A stretch of 64,000 nucleotides of DNA from Shewanella algae (GCF_009183365.2 NZ_CP068230.1:1331001-1395000), one strand, 5' to 3'; numbered from the stretch's first letter, positions 16,826 through 26,093 are shown. Numbers and translations: made by a program. Notes: generated from the sequence alone by a model not told the origin.

Positions 16826-18184
16826 ATGACCCCAAACAGCCCACAGACTGAGCAGGATCTCGCCTTACTGCAGCAACCTGTCAGTAAACTCTTTTGGCGT
16901 TACACAGTCCCCACTGTGATGTCCATGTTGGTGACCGGAATTTACGTCACCATAGACGGGATGTTTATCGGCCACTACCTGGGGGAAACGGGTCTGGCGG
17001 GTATTATGCTGGCTTACCCTGTGGGCGCCATTCTCTATGCGCTCGGTGCGCTTTTGGGCATGGGCGGCGCCGCGCTTATCTCCATCAATCTTGGCCGCGG
17101 TGATGTTGCCAGGGCCAGAAAAATTCTCGGCAATACCTTCAGTCTTTGTCTGTTGAGTGCATTGGTGGTGTCGCTTGCCGGAACCATGCTGACCGACGAC
17201 ATTCTGCGCTGGCTGAAAGCCGAAGGTGAGGTCTATGAAGGCGCCTACCAATACCTGTTCTGGTACTTTGCCTTGGGCATTTTCCCCATCATCTCCATGG
17301 CCTTCTCGGCGCTTTTGCGTAACGACGGTCGCCCCAGTTTCGTCACCTGGATCCTGGTGTTTGGAGGCGTGCTTAACACCCTGCTGGATTGGCTGTTTAT
17401 TGTGGTCTTTCCATTCGGCCTTGCCGGTGCCGCCATTGCTACCATGTTGTCCCAGGCGGTTACCGGCGGCCTGTGTCTGCAACATTTCTTTGGCAAGCGC
17501 ACTCGGCTCAATATCGACTGGCAACAGATGAAACTGAGCCTGGAGCTGGTTTGGGAAATCGTCAAGCTGGGGATGCCCAGTTTCCTGATGAATCTCTACC
17601 TGTCGATTGTATTGACCATGCATAACATGGCGCTGCTCTGGACAGGCACATCGCTGCATGTGGCCGCCTATGGCGTGGTGAGTTATACCGAAGCCCTGTT
17701 TTATTTTGTGTTTGAAGGCATAGCCCTCGGCACACAACCCATTCTCAGCTTCAATGCCGGTGCCGGCCGATATGACAGGGTCAAGCAGACCGCCAAAATG
17801 GCATTTTCCGTCACCTTAATCTGCGCCTTGCTGGGCTTGGTGCTTATCTACAGCCGCCCGGAATGGATGGTGTATCTGTTTGCCGGTGACAACCCGACCC
17901 TGGCCCCGGTTGCCATTGAGGGCATGTATCTCTATTTCTGGGGCTTGCCGATGGAAGGCTTGATTTTGGTGGGAGCCAGTTTCTTCCAGGCCATCAATCG
18001 TCCGGCCGAGGCCTCGATACTCACGGGCAGCAAGTTGTTGCTGATAGGCCTGTTCCTCTGGGTGTTTGCCTGGGCCTTTGGCGTGCCGGGCGTGTGGATC
18101 TCCTTGGCATCCTGCAGCAGCCTATTGTGTCTGTGGATGTTCTACAGTTTGAAGCGCACCAAGGTGGCATTACACCAGCCTTGA
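16826..18184 (+). CDS. MATE-family multidrug/cation efflux protein
   Basis: 452-aa inner-membrane protein with about twelve hydrophobic segments and the MATE layout: N-terminal PVSKLFWRYTVPTVMSMLV, GMFIGHYLGETGLAGIMLAYP, GMGGAALISINLGRGDVARA, and a second half beginning WEIVKLGMPSFLMNL with the matching GIALGTQPILSFNAGAGRYD. It is closer to MepA-like than NorM-like members. Such proteins export cationic drugs in exchange for Na+ or H+. Only a weak GAGAAAG precedes ATG 16826. The 176-bp region upstream contains a GGAGGC/GCCTCC inverted repeat with no recognised riboswitch. Substrate unknown. Confidence 0.88.
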   Translation: MTPNSPQTEQDLALLQQPVSKLFWRYTVPTVMSMLVTGIYVTIDGMFIGHYLGETGLAGIMLAYPVGAILYALGALLGMGGAALISINLGRGDVARARKILGNTFSLCLLSALVVSLAGTMLTDDILRWLKAEGEVYEGAYQYLFWYFALGIFPIISMAFSALLRNDGRPSFVTWILVFGGVLNTLLDWLFIVVFPFGLAGAAIATMLSQAVTGGLCLQHFFGKRTRLNIDWQQMKLSLELVWEIVKLGMPSFLMNLYLSIVLTMHNMALLWTGTSLHVAAYGVVSYTEALFYFVFEGIALGTQPILSFNAGAGRYDRVKQTAKMAFSVTLICALLGLVLIYSRPEWMVYLFAGDNPTLAPVAIEGMYLYFWGLPMEGLILVGASFFQAINRPAEASILTGSKLLLIGLFLWVFAWAFGVPGVWISLASCSSLLCLWMFYSLKRTKVALHQP

Positions 18185-18321
18185 GCGACAGGAAATGATG
18201 GCAAATATTCACCTGCATCAGTGATATATAAAGAAATATTAATTTAGAACTCAGGTTATTTTTGAGCAGGATCATGTTATAAAAGACTATCTTGCATTAG
18301 TTCATACTCTTGGGGGAATTT

Positions 18322-19611
18322 GTGACCGGTAAGCGGATTTTAATTGTGGGCGGCGGCGCCGGAGGATTGGCGCTGGCTTCCAAGCTGGGACGCAAATTGG
18401 GCCTGAAGGAAGAGGCTGAAATAACCCTGATAGACAAGAGTCCGGTACATATCTGGAAGCCCAAACTGCACGAAGTGGCCGTTGGGGTGATAGATCAATC
18501 GGTAGAAGGCTTGCTGTATCGCGACCATGGCCTGAAAAATGGCTATCGCTTCCTGCGCGGTGAAATGCTGCAATGCGATCCCGAGGCCAAGACCATCACC
18601 CTGGCCGGAGTCAGTAATGATGACGGCGAGCAGATTATCGCCGAGCGTGAGTTGCCCTATGACTATCTGGTGATTGCCATCGGCGGGGTGGCCAACAGCT
18701 TTAACACCCCGGGTGCCAAAGAGCACTGTATCTTCCTCGACAGTCTCGACAGCGCCAATCAATTTCACCACAAGTTGCTGGACAACCTGTTACTGCTGGA
18801 TGAAACCAGCAAAAAGCTCAGTATCGGCATAGTGGGCGCCGGCGCGACCGGGGTTGAGCTGGCCGCCGAGTTGCATCATGTGCTGGACTCGGTCAAAGAA
18901 TACGGTTACCTCAATGTCGACAAGCATCATCTGGAAATTCACCTGATTGAGGCGGCGCCCAAGATATTGCCGGCTCTGCCGGACAAGGTGAGCTCCAGAG
19001 CCCAGTCTGTACTGGATCATATCGGGGTACGCTTGCACATAGGAGTGCAGGTCAAAGAGGTGACCAAGCAAGGCTTTATTACCCAGGAAGATGTGCTGAT
19101 CCCTGCCGGGCTTAAGGTGTGGGCCGCGGGCGTCAAGGGGCCGGATGTACTGCAGCAGTTTGATAAGTTGCCGGTCAATAACCGTAACCTTATCGAGGTC
19201 GATGCCTGTATGCGGGTCAAGGGCCACAAGGATATCTACGCCTTGGGCGACTGCGCCTTTTTGGTGCAGGACAACGGCAAGCCTGTGCCTCCCCGGGCCC
19301 AAGCCGCATCGCAGATGGCGGAAACCCTGTATAAAAATATTCTCAACCGCTTGAAGGGCAAGGCAGAAAATCCTTTTGTCTACCGCGACTATGGTTCATT
19401 GGTGTCACTGAGTCGTTTCTCGGCGGTGGGCAATCTGATGGGCAACCTGAGATCCGGCTCCCTGTTTATTGAGGGTTACGTGGCGCGGATGATGTACATG
19501 TCTCTGTATCAACGCCATCTGGCGAGTTTGTACGGTTGGTTTTCGGCATTGGTGTATCGTCTGGCACAGCGGCTGCTGAAATGGCACAGGCCCAAACTCA
19601 AGCTGCACTGA
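18322..19611 (+). CDS. ndh: Type II NADH:quinone dehydrogenase
   Basis: 429-aa, FAD-containing, non-proton-pumping NADH dehydrogenase on the inner face of the membrane. FAD-binding ILIVGGGAGGLALASKLGRKLG, NADH-binding IGIVGAGATGVELAAELHH, and the second FAD motif IYALGDCAF followed by PPRAQAASQMAE. GTG 18322 is preferred: GGGGGA lies just upstream and MTGKRILIVGGG matches the family start; a TTG at 18310 would place the Shine-Dalgarno inside the gene. A strong terminator follows. It lies next to the nag locus but has no obvious metabolic link to it. Confidence 0.92.
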   Translation: MTGKRILIVGGGAGGLALASKLGRKLGLKEEAEITLIDKSPVHIWKPKLHEVAVGVIDQSVEGLLYRDHGLKNGYRFLRGEMLQCDPEAKTITLAGVSNDDGEQIIAERELPYDYLVIAIGGVANSFNTPGAKEHCIFLDSLDSANQFHHKLLDNLLLLDETSKKLSIGIVGAGATGVELAAELHHVLDSVKEYGYLNVDKHHLEIHLIEAAPKILPALPDKVSSRAQSVLDHIGVRLHIGVQVKEVTKQGFITQEDVLIPAGLKVWAAGVKGPDVLQQFDKLPVNNRNLIEVDACMRVKGHKDIYALGDCAFLVQDNGKPVPPRAQAASQMAETLYKNILNRLKGKAENPFVYRDYGSLVSLSRFSAVGNLMGNLRSGSLFIEGYVARMMYMSLYQRHLASLYGWFSALVYRLAQRLLKWHRPKLKLH

Positions 19612-19635
19612 TAAAGTGATTTTGAATCTTATCGC

Positions 19636-19661
19636 AAAGGCGCTCTGTAGAGCGCCTTTTT
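19636..19661. terminator. Bidirectional terminator between ndh and nagR
   Basis: AAAGGCGCTC / GAGCGCCTTT stem, TGTA loop, with T on the + side and A before it, serving the convergent ndh and nagR. Confidence 0.85.
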
Positions 19662-19674
19662 AGTGGCTGGAATT

Positions 19675-20691
19675 TCAGCTTGCTTGCACCCTGGCGCTCG
19701 AGTCTCTGATAACCGGCTCTGGGGTAAAGATTTCGGCGCGAGCGCTCTGCTCACGGCGATTGGCGATCAACAGCTCGGTAGCTATCTGGGCAATCTTGCC
19801 GTTGGGCTGATGCACTGTGGTCAACTTGGGCCAGGTTTGGCGTGAGAAGGGACTGTCCTCAAAGCCGACAATCGAGAGCTCGGTGGGAATATCCACCCCT
19901 TCCAGCCTGGCGGCAAACAGGGCTCCGGCGGCGATTTCGTCGTTACAGGCCACTATGGCGCTGGGCCGGTTAGCCCCTTTGAGCAGCTTCTTGGCACCTT
20001 CAACTCCGGATTCAAACGAGTATTCACCCTCGACAATCAGCTCGGGAGACTCGTCCAGGTCGTTATCCCTCAAGGCCTGACGATAACCTTCGAGACGCTC
20101 CTTGGTGGATTGGTGATGATAGTCGCCGCTGAGAAAGGCGATCTGCCGATGCCCGAGATCGATAAGATGTTGGGTAATGGCCACGGCGCCGGATCTGTCG
20201 TTAACCAATACCGCCAGCCCGGTATCGGCCTTTACTCTGTCACCTGCCATGATGCGAACATAGTTGGCGCCTATGGCATCCAGGGCGGAGAGTACCTTGG
20301 GGTCTTCCGACAGCGGCGGCGTCAGTACCAGTCCGGCCAGGCGGGCATGTTTCACCATAGTGGTCAGTTGTTCACAAATACCATCGGCCTTGGCATCACA
20401 GGGGTGGATCAGCAGCTCATAGCCCTTGTCCCGACAAGCGGAGAGAATACCGTTCTGCATATCGATAATGTAGTAGGCATTGGGGTTGTCATAGACGAAG
20501 CCTATAACATAAGAACTGGTGGCAGCCAGGTTGCGGGCAGCTAAATTCGGTTGGTAATTCAACGCCTTGATTGCAGCATTGACCTTGTCGATAGTGGCCT
20601 GTTTAACCGAAGGCTCATTATTGGTGACCCGGGATACTGTCTTGATGGAAACGCCGGCATATTTAGCCACGTCATTGATGGTTACTTTCAT
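19675..20691 (-). CDS. nagR: LacI-family regulator of GlcNAc/chitin genes
   Basis: 338-aa repressor. The LacI helix-turn-helix is at the N-terminus (VTINDVAKYAGVSIKTVSRV with the hinge NYQPNLAARNLA), followed by a periplasmic-binding-protein-like sensor (VIGFVYDNPNAYYI onward). In Shewanella the LacI member at this place, divergent from the chitin TonB receptor, is NagR, which binds AATGACARCGYTGTCATT-like palindromes and is released by a GlcNAc pathway metabolite. Four such sites lie in this window, upstream of the TonB receptor, GH20, nagK and nagP. One is in its own divergent region, so autoregulation is possible. Confidence 0.92.
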   Translation of the reverse strand: MKVTINDVAKYAGVSIKTVSRVTNNEPSVKQATIDKVNAAIKALNYQPNLAARNLAATSSYVIGFVYDNPNAYYIIDMQNGILSACRDKGYELLIHPCDAKADGICEQLTTMVKHARLAGLVLTPPLSEDPKVLSALDAIGANYVRIMAGDRVKADTGLAVLVNDRSGAVAITQHLIDLGHRQIAFLSGDYHHQSTKERLEGYRQALRDNDLDESPELIVEGEYSFESGVEGAKKLLKGANRPSAIVACNDEIAAGALFAARLEGVDIPTELSIVGFEDSPFSRQTWPKLTTVHQPNGKIAQIATELLIANRREQSARAEIFTPEPVIRDSSARVQAS

Positions 20692-20811
20692 TCAACTTAG
20701 TCCGAGATGTCAGGCGAATACTCACAGCCAGCGGGGGCCGGAAGCGGCATGGCCGCTTGTCGAGCATCTTATACTGCTGACTTTTAGCCAGTTTGGCAAC
20801 GCAGAATTTAG

Positions 20812-20896
20812 GGAAGGTGCGAATAAGTCCTCATGGCCTTCTCTTTTATAGAGAGTGGCTTGCACAGCAATTAGCTTTCGGCGTTATCCGACTTCC
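20812..20896 (+). mobile_element. Shortened IS5-type MITE (85 bp)
   Basis: Begins with the same GGAAGGTGCGAATAAGTCC end as the 264-bp MITEs, keeps the CACAGCAA and TTCGGCGTTATCCGAC internal blocks, and is bracketed by TTAG at 20808-20811 and 20897-20900. The right end (CGACTTCC) lacks a full terminal repeat, so it looks like a deletion derivative. It lies in the nagR/TonB-receptor divergent region. Confidence 0.65.
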
Positions 20897-21096
20897 TTAG
20901 TGATTAGGTCATTATATAAATTCGTTTCCCGCTATTGTTAACGCCCTTGGTTACACAAACTTCTGCCTGGACAGTTTTTAACCAGAATAAAAATCTGTTT
21001 TCTCCCATTAACACAGCAATATGACAGTTTTTATTCACTCTGGCGTTATTTTGTTGTGGCAAGACTGTTAATTATTGTGTAATGTTTATCCCCAGA

Positions 21097-21114
21097 CATG
21101 ACAGCGTTGTCATT
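21097..21114. promoter_or_regulatory. NagR operator, TonB receptor / nagR
   Basis: CATGACAGCGTTGTCATT, a near-perfect palindrome with the central CG typical of LacI-family sites, 60 bp before the TonB-receptor ATG. It matches the copies at 27106 and 30355. Confidence 0.85.
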
Positions 21115-21174
21115 CTCTTGAAGGGAATGGTTATGGCAACAAAAAAGATAATAAAGTGATGGAAGGGAAACGAG

Positions 21175-23808
21175 ATGCGAACATCTACCTTTAAGAAAAC
21201 TGCCCTCGCTGCAAATATCGCTATCCTCCTTGGGGGAGCGGTATCTGTTGGCGCGCTGGCTGCCGAGGCAGCAGATAACAACAGCAACGAAACTGCCAAT
21301 ATTGAAAAAATTGAAGTCCGCGGCATGCGTGCCTCGATGAAGGCTTCGGTCAATACCAAGCGTTTTTCAGATGCCGTGGTCGATGCGGTAACTTCAGAAG
21401 ATATAGGTAAATTCCCCGACAGTGATGTGGGGGAGTCTCTGGGACGTATTCCAGGGGTTGCCGTTAACCGCCAGTTCGGTCAGGGGCAACAGGTCTCTAT
21501 TCGCGGCGCCTCGGCGCAGCTGACCAGTACCCAGCTTAATGGCCACTCGGTAGCTTCTACCGGTTGGTTCGATCAGCAGGCCATCGACCGCAGTTTCAAC
21601 TACACCTTGCTGCCGCCAGAGATGGTGGGCTCGATTGAAGTCTACAAATCTTCCCAGGCCGATATTGCCGAAGGGGGCATAGGCGGCACTGTCATCATCA
21701 ACACCCGCAAACCGCTGGATTTGGATGCCAACTCGGTTTTCCTGAGCGCCAAAGGGGACTATGGTAGCGTCTCGGAAGAGATAGATCCTGAAGCCTCCGG
21801 TCTCTACAGCTGGAAAAACGAAGATGAAAACTTCGGTGTATTGCTGGCAGGTTCCTGGAGCCAGACGGACTACCAGCGCAATGGCATCGAAACCCTGCTT
21901 GGCTGGGGTGAGATAGTGCCAACCACCTTCCAACAGGATCGTGAGCGCACCGCAATCAATCTGGTGTTGCAGTATCGTCCCACCGACAGACTGGAATTGG
22001 GGCTCAACTACATGAATCTGGAGCTGGACGCCAACAACGCCAACACCTCCATCTTCCTGTTTCCCACTCAGCGAGGCGACTACACCTGTGAACAGGTCAA
22101 TGCCGCCGGCGTTTGTACCAAGATAAATCACAGCGATCAGGGCGGTTTTGCCTGGGCACAAACCTGGGCCCGTAAGGCGAGCATGAGCTCGGATACAGTG
22201 GATTTCAACTTCAACTATGAAGCGGATAACTTCACCGTTGAAGGTCGCATAGGCCGCACCGAAGCAGAGGGCGGTACCGACTTGACTGCCAACTATGGCA
22301 ACTCAATCGGTGTCCCGGCTGACTTTGCCGGTATCTATGACGCCACCGGCGACAAGATCAACATCGACATCGCCAACAAGTATTTTGAGGCCGGTGACTT
22401 TAACGACCCATTGGCCACTGCCGGCTGGGCGCTGAAGAAGCAGCCCAACACAGATGAAGAAACCTTCGCTCAGTTGGACTTCAACTTCCCGGTAGCCTGG
22501 GGCGTTATCAGTGCCATCAAGACAGGTGTGAGCTATGCCGATCATGAAGTCACCCAGATGACAGATGCGGCGATAGTCAATGACGCCAAGGTACTGACCA
22601 AGGACGCTTCTGCCTACTACAATGGCACCATGTCATCCGGCGCCGGTTTCACTCTGCCTGAGCCGATATTTGATGCCATGATTGCCGATGCCTATGCCGC
22701 CATCGATGGCTTTACCGTCGACAAGTCTGGTTACGGTACCATCCAGGAAGAGAACCTGGCTCTGTACGCCATGGCTACTTTTGCCGGGGAAGGATTCCGC
22801 GGTAACTTCGGTTTCCGTTACATCTCTACCGACATTGAGTCTGACTATTACGCGCTTAACGATCAGGGCCAGTTCGCCGATGATCTGAGCACAGACAAGT
22901 CCAGCTATAACGATGTACTGCCGAGTGTTAACATCGCCTTCGACTTGAGCGAGGATGTGATACTGCGCGCCTCAGCCGCTCAGGTGATCTCCCGCCCCAA
23001 CTACGCCGAGCTGTTTGCTACCTCGACCCTGCCGGGTTACAACGACGGTACACCTTTTAATGAAAAGCTGGTGCGTGGCAGTGTGGCGCTGGAACCATTC
23101 AAGGCGACCCAGGCCGACTTGAGTCTGGAGTGGTACTTCAGTGATTCGGGCCTGTTTGCCGCCACTTACTTTATCAAGGATGTCAGCTCCTTTATCACCA
23201 CCAAACAGAAGCTGAATCAGCAGATAGGTATTGAAGATCCCAACCTGGTAACCGAAGGTGAAAGTTCTTGTGGCGTAGGTATCTATGACTGCTGGACTGT
23301 GAGCGAGAAGTACAATGCCGACGGCGGCAGCATAGATGGTATCGAGCTGCAACTGCAGGACTCCTTTGACAATGGTTTGGGTTACTCAGTGAACTACACC
23401 TTTGCCGATGCATCCTCTCCGGCAGAAAACTATCCTGATCGTGTGGGCGTGTTCTCTGACTCATCCAAGCATACCGTCAACCTGGTAGGTTACTATGAGA
23501 TGGACGACTTTAGCGCTCGTCTGGCCTATAACTGGCGCTCCGAGTATATGATGCGCGAGCTGCCTGGCTTCTACGGTAACCGTCAGCACGAGTCTTACGG
23601 GACCTTGGACCTCAGTGCCAGCTACTCGGTAACCGACTATTTGGATATCACCTTTGAAGCGGTCAACATCACTGAAGAAGACAGCATACAGACGGGTGTT
23701 TCCCCAATTAGTGCAGAGGATGTGATCAGCGAGTTCAAGGCCGATTACCCAGTGTGGAGCTTTGAAGGCGAAGCCAGATATAAAGTAGGTGTAGCCCTGC
23801 GCTTCTAA
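21175..23808 (+). CDS. TonB-dependent receptor, predicted chitooligosaccharide uptake
   Basis: 877-aa outer-membrane receptor with a signal peptide (about 1-30, ending SVGALAAE). The plug domain is VTSEDIGKFPDSDVGESLGR, GQQVSIRGASAQLTSTQLNG and IGGTVIINTRKPLDL; the beta-barrel runs to a terminal Phe (YKVGVALRF), as expected for BAM insertion. It belongs to the Xanthomonas/Caulobacter-type carbohydrate receptors. A NagR operator 60 bp upstream and the nag genes downstream point to chitin oligosaccharides as substrate. No halogenase or cupin gene follows directly; the next 2.3 kb is repeat array and IS. Confidence 0.92.
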   Translation: MRTSTFKKTALAANIAILLGGAVSVGALAAEAADNNSNETANIEKIEVRGMRASMKASVNTKRFSDAVVDAVTSEDIGKFPDSDVGESLGRIPGVAVNRQFGQGQQVSIRGASAQLTSTQLNGHSVASTGWFDQQAIDRSFNYTLLPPEMVGSIEVYKSSQADIAEGGIGGTVIINTRKPLDLDANSVFLSAKGDYGSVSEEIDPEASGLYSWKNEDENFGVLLAGSWSQTDYQRNGIETLLGWGEIVPTTFQQDRERTAINLVLQYRPTDRLELGLNYMNLELDANNANTSIFLFPTQRGDYTCEQVNAAGVCTKINHSDQGGFAWAQTWARKASMSSDTVDFNFNYEADNFTVEGRIGRTEAEGGTDLTANYGNSIGVPADFAGIYDATGDKINIDIANKYFEAGDFNDPLATAGWALKKQPNTDEETFAQLDFNFPVAWGVISAIKTGVSYADHEVTQMTDAAIVNDAKVLTKDASAYYNGTMSSGAGFTLPEPIFDAMIADAYAAIDGFTVDKSGYGTIQEENLALYAMATFAGEGFRGNFGFRYISTDIESDYYALNDQGQFADDLSTDKSSYNDVLPSVNIAFDLSEDVILRASAAQVISRPNYAELFATSTLPGYNDGTPFNEKLVRGSVALEPFKATQADLSLEWYFSDSGLFAATYFIKDVSSFITTKQKLNQQIGIEDPNLVTEGESSCGVGIYDCWTVSEKYNADGGSIDGIELQLQDSFDNGLGYSVNYTFADASSPAENYPDRVGVFSDSSKHTVNLVGYYEMDDFSARLAYNWRSEYMMRELPGFYGNRQHESYGTLDLSASYSVTDYLDITFEAVNITEEDSIQTGVSPISAEDVISEFKADYPVWSFEGEARYKVGVALRF

Positions 23809-23832
23809 GTACAGGTCTTTATCTTCGATACC

Positions 23833-23858
23833 AAAGCCGACCCCAGGGGCGGCTTTTT
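23833..23858 (+). terminator. Terminator of the TonB receptor
   Basis: AAAGCCG / CGGCTTT stem around ACCCCAGGGG, then TT, 25 bases after the stop codon. Confidence 0.7.
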
Positions 23859-23966
23859 GCATCAGCTCCCTGAGCGCTTTCCCTGTATCTTTATAAAAAT
23901 CTTCCTCGGCAAGTCACAGTTTCGCCAGTGCCAGGGAATTAAGTGTATGTTTGCTGACATTTCAGA

Positions 23967-24682
23967 AACTTCAAGTAACGTAATTCTTGCAGAATTGCAC
24001 CAGCTCCACGATGTTAGGCCGCTGGTACAGCGGCTAGCATAGCTTTCAGCTCAAAATAGCCAAATAGCATTGGTTGGGTCTCCGGCGATGGATGTTTCTC
24101 ATTGCCTGCCGCAGGCTTATGCACAGGCGATACTGTGACACGGCGTGAATACGTCCCTGTAGCCTCGACGAAAACGTCCCTGTTTTCGACGGTCACAGCT
24201 CCGCCTGTGCCTGGAAAATAGGCGTATGTCTGTAAACTCTCCAGATATTTCAAGCTACTCCATTCTCACAGAATGCACCGATTCCCGCTCGAAGCGGCCG
24301 CAGGGCGTTGATGACAATCGCGTAGCGAGGCATGGATGCCGAAGCAGCGCCAGTCGAATCAGGGATGAGCGTCTGGCGCGATAGCGAATTGGCATCATAA
24401 GCACAAGGGGTTTTCCGCTGCGTCGCGGGTCGCTGGGGGGTTGGAAAGGGGGCGAGTCGATACAGCCCCCTTTCCTCGGGTGTGGGGTGAAACTCCACGA
24501 CGTTAGGCCGCTGGCACAGCGGCTTGGCTTTCAACTTAAAATCGCCCATTAGCGCTTGCCGGACTTCCTACCATGATGTAGCCCATCACCTGCGGTGTGC
24601 TCTCGCACAGGCGATCCTGTGACACGGCGTGAATACGTCCCTGTTTTCGACTGTCACAGTTCCACCTGTGCCAGAAATATAT
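23967..24682. repeat. Structured repeat array I (modules A and B), left of the IS
   Basis: Array of two alternating non-coding modules. A tail fragment ending GCAGAATTGCACC joins directly to AGCTCCACGATG (an empty B position, about 23992-24012). Module A1 (24013-24279) has a CCGCTG/CAGCGG hairpin, a GCCTGCCGCAGGC hairpin and a long stem GCACAGGCG...CTGTGAC pairing with GTCACAG...CGCCTGTGC. Module B1 (24280-24501) has GGCATGGATGCC and ATCAGGGATGA hairpins inside a longer stem. A second A module (24502 on) is split by the ISL3 element. Short open frames across the array have no coding support. Confidence 0.85.
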
Positions 24683-25976
24683 GGTTCATCGCGGATCTCC
24701 GGGGAACGCCTCTCTGACTTTCAGAAAGAAGTATTCGGTATCCCGGTAGCCATAGCCCATTCGCTTCAGCAGTTTGATTTTGTTGTTCATCCCCTCTAGT
24801 CGGCAGGTGTGCAACGGATGAACCGCTGAAGCAACTATGCCATGAAGATAGTTTTTAAGACGCTGGCCAAATTGGAGTAGTGGCCTGATACCGCTCTCTC
24901 TGACTTGTTGCCACCAGAGGTTCCATTGAGCCGTGGCTTCGGCTTCATCTGTGCAGTACCACATCTCCTTGAGTTGCTCCCTGAGCAGGTAAACCGTCAT
25001 TAAGCTTTTGTTCGACTCCAACAGCTCGTTGAGATACCCCGCCTGTTTGTCTGTCAAATTATCTCTGTTTTTGAGTAAGACCCAGCGCCCCCGTTTCACC
25101 CGTTTGCGGGCCGGTTTGTCATGCTTGAGTTGATTAGCCTGGTCAACCCTGACTCGGTCGATGACTTCACGGCCATACTTGGCAACAACATGAAACAAGT
25201 CGTAGACCACTTTGGCTTGGGGACAGTGCATCTGTACCTCCAGGTCAAAGGCAGTATTCATATCCATAGCAACGGCTTCAATCTGTTGGCAGTACTGACC
25301 CAACTTAACGAAAAACGGCCGGATAGCTTCTCTACTGCGGCCTTCACCTATCCAAAGGACTTGATGAGTATCCGCATCGGCCACCACGGTGGCGTAACGA
25401 TGGCCTTTGAACAGGGCAAACTCGTCCATGACCAGGCGTTTGACACGACTCCAATCAGGCTCTGTGACCTCCCTTGCCAGCCGACGTTTGTCGATAGTCT
25501 TGATGGTATGCCAGTGCAGGCCAAGGAGTTGCGAAATATGTTTAATCGGCAAGAGCTTGAGTAGCGCCTCGACATGCTCAATGAGCAGTGTGTTCTGGCG
25601 AGCATAGGGCTTTAACCAGCTGATATGCTCCCGAACGATACCGCAATCAGGGCAAAGAATACGGCGGACGGGTAGCCGTAACTGAACCTGGAACGCCAGT
25701 ATAGTCCGTTCCGATACGCTGCGAAGTGAAGCGTCGTGAACAGCCTTAGCCGGTTTGCCGCAAGCACAGTGGCCGTTATCAATCGGCTTTAGGTGGATGA
25801 TGAGGGTTTGTTGATTTTGCTCGGTATGGACGGCTTCAAAGCCTTCCCAGAGCGCAATGGGGAAGGTAATATTCGACATTGAGAACGGTTGGGGTTGGTC
25901 ATTGTTTTTGTTTGGCGACTAAACAATAACTCTCCAACCGTTTTCATTTCCAGTCCACGCTAATCTGCGATGAACC
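24683..25976 (-). mobile_element. ISL3-family insertion sequence, complete (1294 bp)
   Basis: Ends are GGTTCATCGCGGATCTCC on the left and, inverted on the right, GGTTCATCGCAGATTAGC. Both sides are flanked by the 8-bp duplication AAATATAT (24675-24682 and 25977-25984), the size expected for ISL3. It holds one transposase gene whose stop codon lies in the left terminal repeat. It sits inside an A module of array I, so it arrived after the array. Confidence 0.95.
24686..25879 (-). CDS. tnpA: ISL3-family transposase
   Basis: 397 aa, apparently intact. The N-terminal zinc-finger-like part (CACGKPAKAVHD and RRILCPDCGIVREH) and helix-turn-helix region (ISQLLGLHWHTIKTIDKRRL) precede a DDE catalytic domain: Asp in VKRLVMDEFALFKGH, Asp in AVAMDMNTAFD, and Glu in CRLEGMNNKIKLLKRMGYGY. 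The length and the C-terminal NNKIKLLKR...GYRD signature are those of ISL3 transposases. Intact ends, a perfect target duplication and an unbroken frame suggest recent insertion. Confidence 0.95.
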   Translation of the reverse strand: MSNITFPIALWEGFEAVHTEQNQQTLIIHLKPIDNGHCACGKPAKAVHDASLRSVSERTILAFQVQLRLPVRRILCPDCGIVREHISWLKPYARQNTLLIEHVEALLKLLPIKHISQLLGLHWHTIKTIDKRRLAREVTEPDWSRVKRLVMDEFALFKGHRYATVVADADTHQVLWIGEGRSREAIRPFFVKLGQYCQQIEAVAMDMNTAFDLEVQMHCPQAKVVYDLFHVVAKYGREVIDRVRVDQANQLKHDKPARKRVKRGRWVLLKNRDNLTDKQAGYLNELLESNKSLMTVYLLREQLKEMWYCTDEAEATAQWNLWWQQVRESGIRPLLQFGQRLKNYLHGIVASAVHPLHTCRLEGMNNKIKLLKRMGYGYRDTEYFFLKVREAFPGDPR

Positions 25977-25984
25977 AAATATAT

Positions 25985-26035
25985 GTGTATATCTGTAGCT
26001 TCAAATGACTCTGTTTTGGAAGAATTGTACTCTAG
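25985..26035. repeat. Array I, remainder right of the IS
   Basis: GTGTATATCTGTAGCTTCAA, then TGGAAGAATTGTAC, continues the A module interrupted at 24682 (compare GGCGTATGTCTG and GAATTGCACC elsewhere). It shows that IS and array were joined by a clean insertion with no deletion. Confidence 0.75.
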
Positions 26036-26070
26036 TGCGGCCCCTTGCACAGGTAAGACAGTGAGCCAAT

Positions 26071-26093
26071 AAAAAGGCTGCTAAGGCAGCCTT
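26071..26093 (-). terminator. Terminator of the SapC-like gene
   Basis: AAGGCTGC / GCAGCCTT stem with a four-base loop; on the minus strand it runs into TTTTTATT, 19 bases past the gene. Confidence 0.8.

Noticed and set aside
24014..24549. Short frames in array I, and similar ones at 48362-49529
   Set aside because: They run through hairpin repeats, change between modules with frameshifts, and mirror RNA-like structure rather than codon conservation.
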